Origin: Azospirillum tabaci
GTDB lineage: Bacteria; Pseudomonadota; Alphaproteobacteria; Azospirillales; Azospirillaceae
Assembly (NCBI RefSeq): GCF_014596085.1
Contig: NZ_JACCJY010000029.1
Coordinates: forward strand, 1-64,000
Reading direction: 5' to 3'
DNA: 64,000 nt
In this document: in pieces, positions 43,741-53,453 of the stretch
Layout: each line of letters starts with the position of its first letter
Numbering within the stretch: the stretch's first letter is position 1
Notes under the pieces: generated by a model
What the model was told of the DNA's origin: nothing
The model's database searches: none
The model's input: the letters and a program-made list of their open reading frames with translations, nothing else
Program-made: the position numbers and the translations under genes

Positions 43741-44533
43741 ATCCGGCGATCTGAAGACGCGCGCCATCTCGGCGCTCGTGCTGGCACCGCTCGTCCTGGC
43801 CGCGGTCTGGGCCGGCGGCTGGATCTTCCACGGCCTGATCGCGCTCGGCGCCGTGGCCTCCGCCGTGGAGTGGAGCAACCTCGTTCCCTGCCGCCGCAAG
43901 GGCGCGGCCATCGCGTTATCGGTGGCCGGCGTCCTGCTGGCGCTGGCCGCGCAGATCGCCGCCGGGCCATGGGCGGCCGTCGTCGTCGCCGTCCTGGCCA
44001 CGGCCGGCGTGGCTTTGGCGTCGGGCGGGCCGGACCGCGGTCTGGCCGGGGCCGGCGTCCTCTACGTCGTGGCGGGTCTGGCCGGGCTGATGTGGCTGCG
44101 CGACGATCCGGAGTCCGGTCTCGCGCTTTTCCTCTTCACCATGCTGGGTGTCTGGGCGACCGACATCGGCGCCTACGCCGCCGGGCGAACCATCGGCGGG
44201 CCGAAACTGGCCCCTCGGATCAGCCCGAAGAAGACCTGGGCCGGCCTGATCGGCGGCATGGCCTCCTCGGCCCTGGTGGGGTGGGGGGTGGCTCTGGCCG
44301 CGGGGGCGCAACGGCCGCTTCTGGCTCTTGCGGTGGGCGCCGTCCTGGCCGTGGTGGCGCAAGCGGGCGACCTCTTCGAATCCGCGGTCAAACGCCGTTA
44401 CAACGTGAAGGACAGCGGCCATCTCATTCCTGGTCACGGGGGAATCCTGGACCGCATCGACGGGCTACTCTCTGCCGCCCCGGTGCTGGCCCTGTTCCAC
44501 GCGACCCTCGGCATGGCAATCGCATGGTGGTGA
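43685..44533 (+). CDS. cdsA: Phosphatidate cytidylyltransferase
   Basis: About 282 residues, integral membrane enzyme making CDP-diacylglycerol for phospholipids. About eight membrane helices; the signature region SPKKTWAGLIGG followed by GDLFESAVKRRYNVKDSGHLIPGHGGILDRIDG is complete. The start overlaps the uppS end and no ATG fits. TTG 43685 with GGAGG seven bases upstream is preferred, GTG 43667 is the alternative. Confidence 0.93.
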   Translation: MKSSTDGNVASAQPPASAKSGDLKTRAISALVLAPLVLAAVWAGGWIFHGLIALGAVASAVEWSNLVPCRRKGAAIALSVAGVLLALAAQIAAGPWAAVVVAVLATAGVALASGGPDRGLAGAGVLYVVAGLAGLMWLRDDPESGLALFLFTMLGVWATDIGAYAAGRTIGGPKLAPRISPKKTWAGLIGGMASSALVGWGVALAAGAQRPLLALAVGAVLAVVAQAGDLFESAVKRRYNVKDSGHLIPGHGGILDRIDGLLSAAPVLALFHATLGMAIAWW

Positions 44534-44540
44534 CGGGGTT

Positions 44541-45731
44541 ATGGTTGTGAAGGCTGAAGGGGCGGGGGACACGCCGCGGCGCGTGACGATCTTCGGTTCG
44601 ACCGGGTCGGTCGGCACGCAGACGGTGGACCTCGTCGCACGCGATCCGGAGCGCTTCGTGGTGGAGGCGCTGACCGCCAACCGCAACGTCGCCCTTCTGG
44701 CCGAGCAGGCGCGGCAGCTCCGTCCGAAGCTGGCCGTGGTCGCCGACCCGGCGGCCTACGCCGACCTCAAGGAGGCCCTGGCCGGAACCGGCGTGGAGGC
44801 CGCCGCCGGGCCGCAGGCCGTGGCCGAGGCCGCGGAGCGCCCCGCCGACTGGGTGATGGCCGCCATCGTCGGCGCCGCCGGGCTGGAGCCCACCCTGGCC
44901 GCGGTGCGCCGCGGCGCCTGCGTCGCCTTCGCCAACAAGGAGGTGCTGGTCTGCGCCGGCGCCCTGATGATGGAGGAGGTGCGCCGCCACGGCGCCAACC
45001 TGCTGCCGGTCGACAGCGAGCATTCGGCGATCTACCAGGTCTTCGACTTCGACCGGCTGGACAGCGTCCAGCGCCTGATCCTGACGGCGTCCGGCGGCCC
45101 CTTCCGGACGAAGGACCGCGCCTTCATGGCCGCGGCGACGCGCGAGCAGGCGGTCGCCCATCCGACTTGGGACATGGGCGCCAAGATCTCCATCGACAGC
45201 GCCACCATGATGAACAAGGGGCTGGAGATCATCGAGGCGCATTTCCTCTTCGGCGTCCCCGAAGAGAAGATCGACGTGCTGGTCCACCCCCAATCGGTCG
45301 TGCATTCGCTCGTCGAGTATGTGGACGGTTCGGTCCTGGCGCAGCTCGGCACGCCGGACATGCGGACGCCGATCGCCTACGCGCTCGGCTGGCCCGCGCG
45401 CATCTCGACTCCCGCCGAACGGCTGGACCTCGTCAAGGCGGCAACCCTGACCTTCGAGGCGCCGGACCCCGAGCGCTTCCCGGCCCTGCGGCTCGCCCGG
45501 GCCGCCTTGCAAAGCGGTGGGGGCGCTCCTACTATTCTCAGTGCCGCCAACGAGGTGGCCGTGCAGGCGTTTCTCGACCGTCGGATCGGCTTTCTCGACA
45601 TCGAACGGATCGTCGAGGGGGTGTTGGGCACGCTGCCGCACCGGCCGCTCCGCGACCTGGGCGCGGTGCGCGACACCGACGCCGAGGCGCGCCGCGTGGC
45701 GGTGGACCGGGTCGCGGCCCTGGCACGCTGA
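44541..45731 (+). CDS. dxr: 1-deoxy-D-xylulose 5-phosphate reductoisomerase
   Basis: 396 residues, second step of the MEP isoprenoid pathway, NADPH-dependent and supplying precursors to the neighbouring uppS product. Nucleotide-binding GSTGSVGTQ (19-27), VDSEHSAIYQ with metal-binding Asp and Glu, TASGGPFR and KISIDSATMMNKGLE are present. It starts seven bases after cdsA. Confidence 0.97.
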   Translation: MVVKAEGAGDTPRRVTIFGSTGSVGTQTVDLVARDPERFVVEALTANRNVALLAEQARQLRPKLAVVADPAAYADLKEALAGTGVEAAAGPQAVAEAAERPADWVMAAIVGAAGLEPTLAAVRRGACVAFANKEVLVCAGALMMEEVRRHGANLLPVDSEHSAIYQVFDFDRLDSVQRLILTASGGPFRTKDRAFMAAATREQAVAHPTWDMGAKISIDSATMMNKGLEIIEAHFLFGVPEEKIDVLVHPQSVVHSLVEYVDGSVLAQLGTPDMRTPIAYALGWPARISTPAERLDLVKAATLTFEAPDPERFPALRLARAALQSGGGAPTILSAANEVAVQAFLDRRIGFLDIERIVEGVLGTLPHRPLRDLGAVRDTDAEARRVAVDRVAALAR

Positions 45732-45785
45732 GTCTTTTTCCGGGCGCGGACCACGAAGGAGCCGCTCCGGGATGCAAAGGATGTG

Positions 45786-46919
45786 ATGGACGTCATGGGC
45801 GGCTTCGGGACCACGCTTCTGTCTTTTCTGCTGGTCCTCACCGTGCTCGTGTTTGTGCACGAACTCGGTCACTACCTCGTCGCGCGCCGCAACGGCGTGC
45901 GGATCGAGGTCTTCTCCATCGGCTTCGGCCCGGAGCTGTTCGGCTGGACCGACCGCTCCGGAACGCGTTGGAAGTTCAGCGCCATCCCGCTTGGCGGCTA
46001 TGTGAAGATGTTCGGCGACGCCGACCCGGCGAGCACGCCCGGCGCCCACACGCAGAGCATGAGCGCCGAGGAGCAGGCGGTGTCCTTTCACCACAAGCGG
46101 CTCGGCCAGCGGGCGGCCATCGTGGCGGCGGGACCCATCGCGAATTTTCTGTTCGCCATCGTCGCCCTGACCATCCTCTTCGCCACCGCCGGCCAGTCCT
46201 TCACCCCGCCGGACGTCGGCGGGGTGCAGCCGGGCAGCGCCGCGGAGCGTGCCGGGCTCCAGCCGGGCGATCTGATCGTCTCGATCAACGGCAGCGACAT
46301 CCAGCGATTCGAGGAAATCCGGCAGATCGTCTCGATGCAGCCGGGGGCGCCGCTGGAGATGGTGGTGCAGCGGGACGGGCGCTCGGTCAATCTGACGGCG
46401 ACTCCGGACGTGCGCGAGGTCACCGACCGACTCGGCAACACCCACCGCATCGGCCAGCTCGGGATCATGCGCGGCGGGGCCGAGACGAAGCGCCATGACC
46501 CGCTGACCGCCCTGTGGCAGGCGGGCCGGGAGGTCGTCGGCATGGTGTCCGGCACCTTCGTGGCGCTCGGCCAGATGATCGAAGGGTCGCGCGGCACCGA
46601 GGAGCTGGGCGGGCCGCTGCGCATCGCCCAGATGTCCGGCGAGGTCGCCCAGTCCGGCTGGTACCCGCTGATCTGGTTCATGACCTTCCTGTCGGTCAAC
46701 CTCGGCATGATCAATTTGTTTCCGGTTCCGCTGCTTGACGGCGGCCATCTGATGTTTTACGCCCTTGAAGGACTCCGTGGGCGTCCTCTCGGACCTAAAG
46801 CGCAAGAATACGGTTTCCGCATCGGCCTTGCTTTGGTATTAACGCTCATGGTTTTCGCCACGTGGAACGATCTGGTTCAGCTTCGCGTGGTGGATTTCTT
46901 TAGGGGGCTCATTTCCTGA
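45786..46919 (+). CDS. rseP: RseP-type site-2 zinc metalloprotease
   Basis: 377 residues, intramembrane protease that cuts anti-sigma factors and cleared signal peptides. HELGH at residues 25-29 is the zinc motif, partnered by LLDGGHLMFY near the C terminus; one PDZ domain lies at about 125-200 (Escherichia coli has two). Four membrane helices. ATG 45786 with AAGGA upstream is used; a GTG one codon earlier is also in frame. Confidence 0.96.
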   Translation: MDVMGGFGTTLLSFLLVLTVLVFVHELGHYLVARRNGVRIEVFSIGFGPELFGWTDRSGTRWKFSAIPLGGYVKMFGDADPASTPGAHTQSMSAEEQAVSFHHKRLGQRAAIVAAGPIANFLFAIVALTILFATAGQSFTPPDVGGVQPGSAAERAGLQPGDLIVSINGSDIQRFEEIRQIVSMQPGAPLEMVVQRDGRSVNLTATPDVREVTDRLGNTHRIGQLGIMRGGAETKRHDPLTALWQAGREVVGMVSGTFVALGQMIEGSRGTEELGGPLRIAQMSGEVAQSGWYPLIWFMTFLSVNLGMINLFPVPLLDGGHLMFYALEGLRGRPLGPKAQEYGFRIGLALVLTLMVFATWNDLVQLRVVDFFRGLIS

Positions 46920-46948
46920 GGGATGCCCCCAAAGCCAGGGAGCGAGCT

Positions 46949-49318
46949 TTGCGGGTGTCGAGCAGGGTTCTGGCGTTCGGCCTGATGGCCGGTTGCGCCA
47001 TGACGACGGTTTCTCTTGCCCTTTCCCACGCAGCCTGGGCCCAGGCGGGCGCGCCCAAGCCGGGTGCGGCGAAATCCGCCGCGTTCGGCGACGGGACGCT
47101 GGTCGCCCAGATGTTCTCGGGCGGCACCATCCGGGACATTCGGGTGGAAGGCGTCCAGCGCATCGAGCCGACGACCGTCCGCTCCTACCTCGCGGTGGCG
47201 CCCGGCGATCCCTTCGATCCCGACCGCATCGACCAGTCGCTGAAGGCCCTGTTCAACACGGGTCTGTTCGCCGATGTGGTGCTGAAGCGCGACGGCGACG
47301 CGCTGGTGGTGCAGGTGGCGGAGAACCCGATCATCAACCGCATCGCCTTCGAGGGGAACCGGCGCATCGAGAAGGAGAATCTGGAGAAGGAAATCCAGCT
47401 CCGTCCCCGCGTCGTCTACACCCGCACCCGCGTTCAGAGCGACGTGCAACGCATCCTGGACATCTACCGCCGCCAGGGGCGCTTCGCCGCGACCGTCGAG
47501 CCGAAGATCATCCAGCTCGACCAGAACCGCGTCGATCTGGTGTTCGAGATCAACGAGGGTGTGCGCACCGGCGTGCGCAGCATCACCTTCATCGGCAACG
47601 AGAAATTCTCCGACGGGACGCTGCGCGAGGCGATCCAGACGCGGGAAAGCGCCTGGTGGCGCTTCATGACGTCGGACGACAACTACGATCCGGACCGCCT
47701 AAACTACGACCGCGACCTGCTGCGCCGCTATTACCTCAAGGAAGGCTACGCCGACTTCCGCGTGGTGTCCGCCGTGGCGGAGTTGACGCCGGACCGCGAG
47801 GACTTCGTCATCACCTTCACGGTGGACGAGGGTGAGCGCTACAAGTTCGGCAAGATGGACATCAGCACCTCCCTGAAGGCGTTGGACCCGGAGCAACTGC
47901 GCAGCGTGCTGACCACGCGCGAGGGCGACTGGTACAACGCGCAGGAGGTGGAGAACACCATCACCAAGCTGTCCAACGCCGTCGGCGACCTGCAATACGC
48001 CTTCGTGGACGTCCGCCCGCGGATTTCGCGCAACCGCGAAAACCAGACCATCGACATCGTTTACGACATCGTTGAGGGGCCGCGCGTCTTCGTGGAGCGC
48101 ATCGACGTGACCGGCAACGTCCGCACGCTGGACAAGGTGGTCCGGCGCGAGATGCTGCTGTCCGAAGGCGACCCGTTCAGCACGACCAAGCTGCGCCGCT
48201 CCGAGCAGCGCATCAAGGATCTGGGCTATTTCGAGCGCGTGAACATCACCACCGCGGAGGGCTCGGCGCCCGACCGCACCGTGATGAACGTCGAGGTGAC
48301 CGAGCAGTCCACCGGTGAAATCTCCATCGGCGCCGGCTACTCGACCTCGGACGGTCCGCTGGCCGACTTCTCGATTCGCGAGCGCAACCTGCTGGGCCGC
48401 GGCCAGGATCTCCGCTTCGGCGCCACCGTGTCGGGAAGCCGCCAGGAATATGACGTCTCCTTCACCGAGCCGTATTTCCTGGACCGCGACCTGTCCGCCG
48501 GTTTCGACCTGTTCCGCATCACCCGCGACTATCAGGACGAAAGCTCCTTCGACGAGAAGAGCACCGGCATGGCCCTGCGCATGGGGTATCCGCTGACGGA
48601 GAACCTGCGCCAGCGCGTCTACTACCAGCTCCAGAACACCGACATCACCAGCGTTCCCAGCTCGGCGTCCCGCTACATTCAAGAGCAGAAGGGCGCCCGC
48701 TTGACCTCGCTGATCGGCCAGGAACTCACCTACGATCGCCGCAACAGCCGCCTGACCCCGACGGAAGGCTATTACATTCGCCTGACGAATGATCTCGCGG
48801 GTCTGGGCGGCGACGCCCGCTTCCTGCGCAACCGTCTCGGCGCCGGCTATTACCTGCCGCTGTTCGACGAGAGCTGGGTCGTCAGCGCCACCGGCGAGGT
48901 CGGCTACATTGTCGGCATCGGTGACGACGGCATCGCCCTGTCCGATCGCTTCTTCATCGGCGGTGACACGCTGCGTGGTTTCAACACCGCCGGCATCGGC
49001 CCGCGCGACCTGCGCACCGGCGACGCCCTGGGCGGCACCCGCTATTACCGCGGGTCGGTCGAGATGACCTTCCCGGTCGGCCTGCCCGAGGAATTCGGGC
49101 TGAAGGGCCATGCCTTCACCGACGTCGGTACGCTGGGCAAGGTCGACATCAACGACCCGCTCGTCCCCGACGACGAATCGATCCGCCTGTCGGTCGGCAC
49201 CGGCTTGTCTTGGCGCTCGCCCTTCGGGCCGATCCGCCTTGACTTTGCGGTCCCGATTCTCAAGGAAGATTACGACAAGAAAGAGATCTTCCGCTTCAGC
49301 TTTGGAACCAGGTTCTAA
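46949..49318 (+). CDS. bamA: Outer membrane protein assembly factor BamA
   Basis: 789 residues. The signal peptide (RVLAFGLMAGCAMTTVSLAL, cleavage near AWA at 31) is followed by five POTRA domains (IRDIRVEGVQRIEP starts the first) and a C-terminal 16-strand barrel (surface antigen family), ending in the beta-signal FRFSFGTRF with terminal Phe. Inserts beta-barrel proteins into the outer membrane. The start appears to be TTG 46949, placed well behind GGGAG; a GTG at 46955 is the alternative. Confidence 0.96.
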   Translation: MRVSSRVLAFGLMAGCAMTTVSLALSHAAWAQAGAPKPGAAKSAAFGDGTLVAQMFSGGTIRDIRVEGVQRIEPTTVRSYLAVAPGDPFDPDRIDQSLKALFNTGLFADVVLKRDGDALVVQVAENPIINRIAFEGNRRIEKENLEKEIQLRPRVVYTRTRVQSDVQRILDIYRRQGRFAATVEPKIIQLDQNRVDLVFEINEGVRTGVRSITFIGNEKFSDGTLREAIQTRESAWWRFMTSDDNYDPDRLNYDRDLLRRYYLKEGYADFRVVSAVAELTPDREDFVITFTVDEGERYKFGKMDISTSLKALDPEQLRSVLTTREGDWYNAQEVENTITKLSNAVGDLQYAFVDVRPRISRNRENQTIDIVYDIVEGPRVFVERIDVTGNVRTLDKVVRREMLLSEGDPFSTTKLRRSEQRIKDLGYFERVNITTAEGSAPDRTVMNVEVTEQSTGEISIGAGYSTSDGPLADFSIRERNLLGRGQDLRFGATVSGSRQEYDVSFTEPYFLDRDLSAGFDLFRITRDYQDESSFDEKSTGMALRMGYPLTENLRQRVYYQLQNTDITSVPSSASRYIQEQKGARLTSLIGQELTYDRRNSRLTPTEGYYIRLTNDLAGLGGDARFLRNRLGAGYYLPLFDESWVVSATGEVGYIVGIGDDGIALSDRFFIGGDTLRGFNTAGIGPRDLRTGDALGGTRYYRGSVEMTFPVGLPEEFGLKGHAFTDVGTLGKVDINDPLVPDDESIRLSVGTGLSWRSPFGPIRLDFAVPILKEDYDKKEIFRFSFGTRF

Positions 49319-49319
49319 C

Positions 49320-49898
49320 ATGCAGTTCAGCAAGCTCAGGGCGCTGGTCGCCGCCGGTGCGGTGATGGCGGGCGTCGCGATGGCGACGCCGTCCTTCGCC
49401 CAGGACAAGCCGACCGACAACCTCAAGGCGCCAGTCATCGCCGTGGTCGACGTCCAGAAGATCATGCAGGAGTCGAACGCCTCCAAGGGCGTGTCGAAGT
49501 CCTTCGAATCGCTGCGCGAAACCTACCAGAAGGAAATCGCCTCGCTGGAGGACAAGCTGCGCAAGTCCGAGGAGGAATTGCGCAAGCAGCAGACCGTGCT
49601 GGCTCCGGACGCCCTGGCCAACAAACGCCGCGACTTCGAGAAGCAGGTCGGCGAGGTTCAGAAGACGGTGCAGAGCCGCAAGCGCGCCCTGGAAAACGCG
49701 CTGAACGAGGCGATGGCCGTCGTCCACAAGAACATGGTGGAGATCGTCGCCGACGTGGCGCGCGAGCGCGGCGCCAACCTGGTCCTCGCCCGCCAGCAGT
49801 TCGTCCTGGTCGACACCCAGCTCGACGTCACCGACGTGGTGCTGGAGCGGGTGAACAAGAAGCTGCCCCAGGTCGCGCTGACCGTTCCCAAGCAGTAA
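49320..49898 (+). CDS. OmpH/Skp family periplasmic chaperone
   Basis: 192 residues with a signal peptide (cleavage after PSFA at about 27). VIAVVDVQKIMQESNASKGV is the family start, followed by a long charged coiled coil (about 60-130) forming the tentacles of the Skp trimer. Delivers unfolded outer-membrane proteins to BamA. It begins one base after bamA and ends the operon at a strong terminator. Confidence 0.92.
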   Translation: MQFSKLRALVAAGAVMAGVAMATPSFAQDKPTDNLKAPVIAVVDVQKIMQESNASKGVSKSFESLRETYQKEIASLEDKLRKSEEELRKQQTVLAPDALANKRRDFEKQVGEVQKTVQSRKRALENALNEAMAVVHKNMVEIVADVARERGANLVLARQQFVLVDTQLDVTDVVLERVNKKLPQVALTVPKQ

Positions 49899-49912
49899 GG
49901 TTCGGCTGGATG

Positions 49913-49951
49913 GGCCGCCACGCTTCCGCAGGGGAGCGTGGCGGCCTTTTT
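49913..49951 (+). terminator. Terminator after the ompH-like gene
   Basis: GGCCGCCACGCT (49913-49924) pairs perfectly with 49935-49946 across a ten-base loop, followed by five T. It closes the pyrH to ompH transcript. Confidence 0.9.
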
Positions 49952-50101
49952 CATAGGCGCTGGACGCACAGGACCCCGGAAGCCCGTCGGCGTCGGGATT
50001 GCCAAATCCCTGGAAATGGGGCACAAGGGGGCTTCGTCCCGTGCCGCCACAGGCGCGGCGCGGGGCGTTTTCGTGGATTTTGAAAGGCGGGCGGCCGGAC
50101 C

Positions 50102-50572
50102 ATGGATGTGACGGCGGACAACAAGAAGATAGCCGACCTCGACATCATGCGGATCATGGAAATGATCCCGCATCGCTATCCGATTCTGATGATCGACCGG
50201 GTGATCGACATCACGCTGGGCGAGAGCGCCACCGGCGTGAAGAACGTCACCATCAACGAGCCGTTCTTCCAGGGGCACTTCCCGTCGCGACCGGTGATGC
50301 CGGGCGTGATGATCATCGAGGCGATGGCCCAGACTTCCGCCGTGCTGGTGGTCGCCACGCTGGGCAAGGAGTCCGAGGGCAAGCTGGTCTATTTCATGAC
50401 CGTGGACGAGGCGCGCTTCCGCCGCCCGGTCACCCCCGGCGACACCATCCACATCCACGTGACCAAGCAGCGCCAGCGCGCCAATGTGTGGAAGTTCAAG
50501 GGCGAGGCCAAGGTCAACGGCGTCCTGGTCGCCGAAGCCGTCTATTCCGCCATGATCCTGGACGAGAAATGA
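50102..50572 (+). CDS. fabZ: 3-hydroxyacyl-[ACP] dehydratase
   Basis: 156 residues, hotdog fold. Dehydrates 3-hydroxyacyl-ACP in fatty acid synthesis, competing with lipid A synthesis for hydroxymyristoyl-ACP. Catalytic His59 (FFQGHFP) and Glu73 (MIIEAMAQ) are visible. The 203-bp gap before it holds only the preceding terminator, so it should have its own promoter, which I could not pick out. Overlaps lpxA as ATGA. Confidence 0.96.
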   Translation: MDVTADNKKIADLDIMRIMEMIPHRYPILMIDRVIDITLGESATGVKNVTINEPFFQGHFPSRPVMPGVMIIEAMAQTSAVLVVATLGKESEGKLVYFMTVDEARFRRPVTPGDTIHIHVTKQRQRANVWKFKGEAKVNGVLVAEAVYSAMILDEK

Positions 50573-51357
50573 GCGTTTCCATTCACCCGACGGCGGTCGT
50601 CGATCCGGCCGCCAAGCTGGGCGAAGACGTTTCCATCGGTCCCTTCTGCGTGGTCGGGCCGGACGTTCAACTGGGCGACCGCGTGCGGCTGACCTCCCAC
50701 GTGGTGGTCGAGGGCCGCACGCGCATCGGTGACGACTCGGTCATCTTCCCCTTCGCGTCCATCGGCCACCGCCCGCAGGACCTCAAGTTCAAGGGCGAGC
50801 CGTCCGAGCTGATCATCGGGCGCAACAACCAGATCCGCGAACACGTCACCATGAGCCCCGGCACCGAGGGCGGCGGCATGGTCACGCGGGTCGGCGACAA
50901 CGGCCTGTTCATGGTCGGCGTCCACATCGCCCACGATTGCGTCGTCGGCAACAACGCGGTTCTGGCGAACAACGCCACGCTGGCGGGCCACGTGGAACTC
51001 GGCGATTTCGTGACCATCGGCGGGCTGTCCGCGGTCCGCCAGTTCGTCCGCATCGGGTCGCACGCCATGATTGGCGGCATGTCCGGCGTGGAGAAGGACG
51101 TGATCCCCTACGGCCTCGTCATGGGTGACCGGGCGCGTCTGGCCGGTCTGAACCTCGTCGGGCTGGAGCGCCGCGGCTTCCAGAAGGACGAGATCCACGC
51201 TCTCCGTGCCGCCTACCGCCTGCTGTTCGGCAACGAGGGCACCTTCGCCGAGCGCATGGAGGAGGTCGGGCGCGACATGGGGCAGCAGACGCTGGTCGCC
51301 GACGTGCTGACCTTCGCGCGGGCCTCCCGGTCGCTCTGCCAGCCGCGCGAGGGCTGA
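50569..51357 (+). CDS. lpxA: UDP-N-acetylglucosamine acyltransferase
   Basis: 262 residues, left-handed beta-helix built of hexapeptide repeats over the first 190 residues, then a helical C-terminal domain. First enzyme of lipid A synthesis. Catalytic His122 lies in VHIAHDCVVGNN. Start overlaps the fabZ stop. Confidence 0.97.
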   Translation: MSVSIHPTAVVDPAAKLGEDVSIGPFCVVGPDVQLGDRVRLTSHVVVEGRTRIGDDSVIFPFASIGHRPQDLKFKGEPSELIIGRNNQIREHVTMSPGTEGGGMVTRVGDNGLFMVGVHIAHDCVVGNNAVLANNATLAGHVELGDFVTIGGLSAVRQFVRIGSHAMIGGMSGVEKDVIPYGLVMGDRARLAGLNLVGLERRGFQKDEIHALRAAYRLLFGNEGTFAERMEEVGRDMGQQTLVADVLTFARASRSLCQPREG

Positions 51358-51408
51358 GGGCCGTACGCGCCCTGTTTCTTTGTTCTGTTTCCTGGGAGAG
51401 TCCCGGCC

Positions 51409-52251
51409 ATGTCGCAGCCTCTTCCCAAGCTCGGCATTCTGGCGGGCGGCGGCACCTTGCCGGCCCGCATCGCCGCCGCGGTGCGCGGCCAGGGGCGCGA
51501 GGTCTTCGTCGTCGCCTTCGACGGCCACACCGACCCTGCCACCGTCGATGGCCTTCCTCATCTGTGGAGCCGCTTCGGCGCCGCCGGCAGCATCATCGAA
51601 CGGCTGAAGAAGGAAAAGGTCGGGGAGCTGGTCTTTGCCGGACCGGTGCGCCGGCCGTCCTTCACCGAGCTGCTTCCCGATTGGTACACCACCAAGTTCC
51701 TTGCCAAGGTCGGCACCCGCGCGCTCGGCGACGACGGGCTGCTGCGCTCCGTCGCGCGGGAACTTGAAGGGGAGGGGTTTCGCGTGGTCGGTCTGCACGA
51801 ACTCCTCGGTGAGCTTCTGACCCCGGCGGGGCCGGTGGGTCGGCTGCGTCCGGACGCCGAGGCGGAGCGCGACATTGCCCGCGCTGTCGAGGTCGCCCGC
51901 GCGCTCGGCGCTCTGGATGTCGGGCAGGGGGCCGTGGTGCAGCAGGGGATCGTGCTCGCCGTCGAGGCCATCGAAGGCACCGACGCCATGCTCGCCCGCT
52001 GCGCCTCGCTGGCGCGGCCCGGTCCGGGCGGCGTGCTGGTCAAGGTGAAGAAACCGCAGCAGGACCGCCGCCTCGACCTGCCCACCATGGGGGTGACGAC
52101 CGTGGAGAACGCCGCCCGCGCCGGCCTGCGCGGCATCGCGGTGGAGGCCGGCGGAAGCCTGCTGGTGGACCGCGCCGCAGTGGCCGAGGCCGCCGACCGG
52201 CTGGGCCTCTTCGTGGTCGGCATCACCGTTGCGTCGGAGACCCGGGCGTGA
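51409..52251 (+). CDS. lpxI: UDP-2,3-diacylglucosamine pyrophosphatase LpxI
   Basis: 280 residues, DUF1009 family, the alphaproteobacterial replacement for LpxH in lipid A synthesis. The N-terminal LGILAGGGTLPARIAAAVRG and the C-terminal LPTMGVTTVENAARAGLRGI blocks are diagnostic. Its position between lpxA and lpxB supports the call. GGGAG upstream of ATG 51409. Overlaps lpxB by four bases. Confidence 0.95.
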   Translation: MSQPLPKLGILAGGGTLPARIAAAVRGQGREVFVVAFDGHTDPATVDGLPHLWSRFGAAGSIIERLKKEKVGELVFAGPVRRPSFTELLPDWYTTKFLAKVGTRALGDDGLLRSVARELEGEGFRVVGLHELLGELLTPAGPVGRLRPDAEAERDIARAVEVARALGALDVGQGAVVQQGIVLAVEAIEGTDAMLARCASLARPGPGGVLVKVKKPQQDRRLDLPTMGVTTVENAARAGLRGIAVEAGGSLLVDRAAVAEAADRLGLFVVGITVASETRA

Positions 52252-53453
52252 GCGATCCGCTGATTTTCCTGATCGCCGGAGAGCCCTCCGGCGACGCGCT
52301 GGGCGCGCGGCTGATGGCCGCCTGCAAGCGGCTGACCGGCGGGCGGGTGCGCTTTGCCGGCATCGGCGGCGAGAAGATGGTGGCCGAAGGGCTGGACAGC
52401 CTGTTCCCGATGGGCGAGCTGACGCTGTTCGGCGTGTTCGAACTGCTGCCCCATCTGCCGAACCTGCTGCGCCGCATCGACCAGACGGTCGCGGAGATCC
52501 TGCGGCTGCGGCCCGACGCGGTGGTGGGCATCGATTCGCCGGGCTTCACGGTGCGGGTGTCCAAGCGCGTCAAGGCGCAGGCGCCGGACATCCCGCTGAT
52601 CCATTATGTGGCGCCGACCGTGTGGGCGTGGAAGCCGAAGCGCGCCGCCAAGTACGCGGCGATCTACGACCATCTGCTGGCGATCCTCCCCTTCGAGCCA
52701 CCCTATTTCGAGAAGGAAGGGCTTCCCTGCACCTTCGTCGGCCATTCGGTGGTGGAGAGCGGCGCCGGGCATGGCGATGCGCAACGCTTCCGGGAGGCCC
52801 ATGGGCTGGGCCCGGATGCGCGGATCGTCGCCGTCCTGCCGGGCAGCCGGAAGGGCGAGGTGTCCCGCCTGCTCCCCGACTTCCGCGCCACGCTCGAACG
52901 CTTGCTGCCGACCCATCCGGGGCTGGTCGCCGTGGTGCCGACCGTCGCGACGGTGCGCGACCGCGTGGCGGCGGAGGTGGCGGGCTGGCCGGTGCCCACC
53001 ATCCTTGTCGAAGGCGACGGCCCGAAATACGACGCCTTCGCTGCGGCGGAGGCCGCGCTGGCGGCGTCTGGGACGGTGGCGCTGGAACTGGCTCTGGCGC
53101 GCCTGCCGACGGTGATCGCCTACCGCCTCAACCCGGTGACGGTGGCCTTGTACCGGCGGCTGATCCGGGTCAAATACGTCAATCTGGTCAATCTGATGCT
53201 CGACCGCATGCTGGTGCCGGAACTGCTCCAGGAGGACTGCCGCCCCGACCGGCTGGCCTTGGAACTGGGCCGCCTGCTCGACGATCCCGCCGCCCGCGCG
53301 ACGCAGATCGACGGGGTGGCGGAGGTGGCGCGCTGGCTGGGGCAGGGTGGAACGCCACCCAGCGAACGCGCTGCCCGCGTGGTCCTGGAGGTCGCCGCCG
53401 GTCGGCCGGAAACGACGACAGTGCAAGAACCCGCTTGGGAGAAGAGACCATGA
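52248..53453 (+). CDS. lpxB: Lipid-A-disaccharide synthase
   Basis: 401 residues, GT-B type glycosyltransferase at the membrane surface that joins UDP-diacylglucosamine and lipid X. IAGEPSGDALGARLM at the N terminus, IDSPGFTVRV, HYVAPTVWAWKPKRAAKYA and LPGSRKGEV are all family blocks. GTG start overlapping the lpxI stop; its own stop overlaps the glyoxalase start. Confidence 0.97.
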   Translation: MSDPLIFLIAGEPSGDALGARLMAACKRLTGGRVRFAGIGGEKMVAEGLDSLFPMGELTLFGVFELLPHLPNLLRRIDQTVAEILRLRPDAVVGIDSPGFTVRVSKRVKAQAPDIPLIHYVAPTVWAWKPKRAAKYAAIYDHLLAILPFEPPYFEKEGLPCTFVGHSVVESGAGHGDAQRFREAHGLGPDARIVAVLPGSRKGEVSRLLPDFRATLERLLPTHPGLVAVVPTVATVRDRVAAEVAGWPVPTILVEGDGPKYDAFAAAEAALAASGTVALELALARLPTVIAYRLNPVTVALYRRLIRVKYVNLVNLMLDRMLVPELLQEDCRPDRLALELGRLLDDPAARATQIDGVAEVARWLGQGGTPPSERAARVVLEVAAGRPETTTVQEPAWEKRP

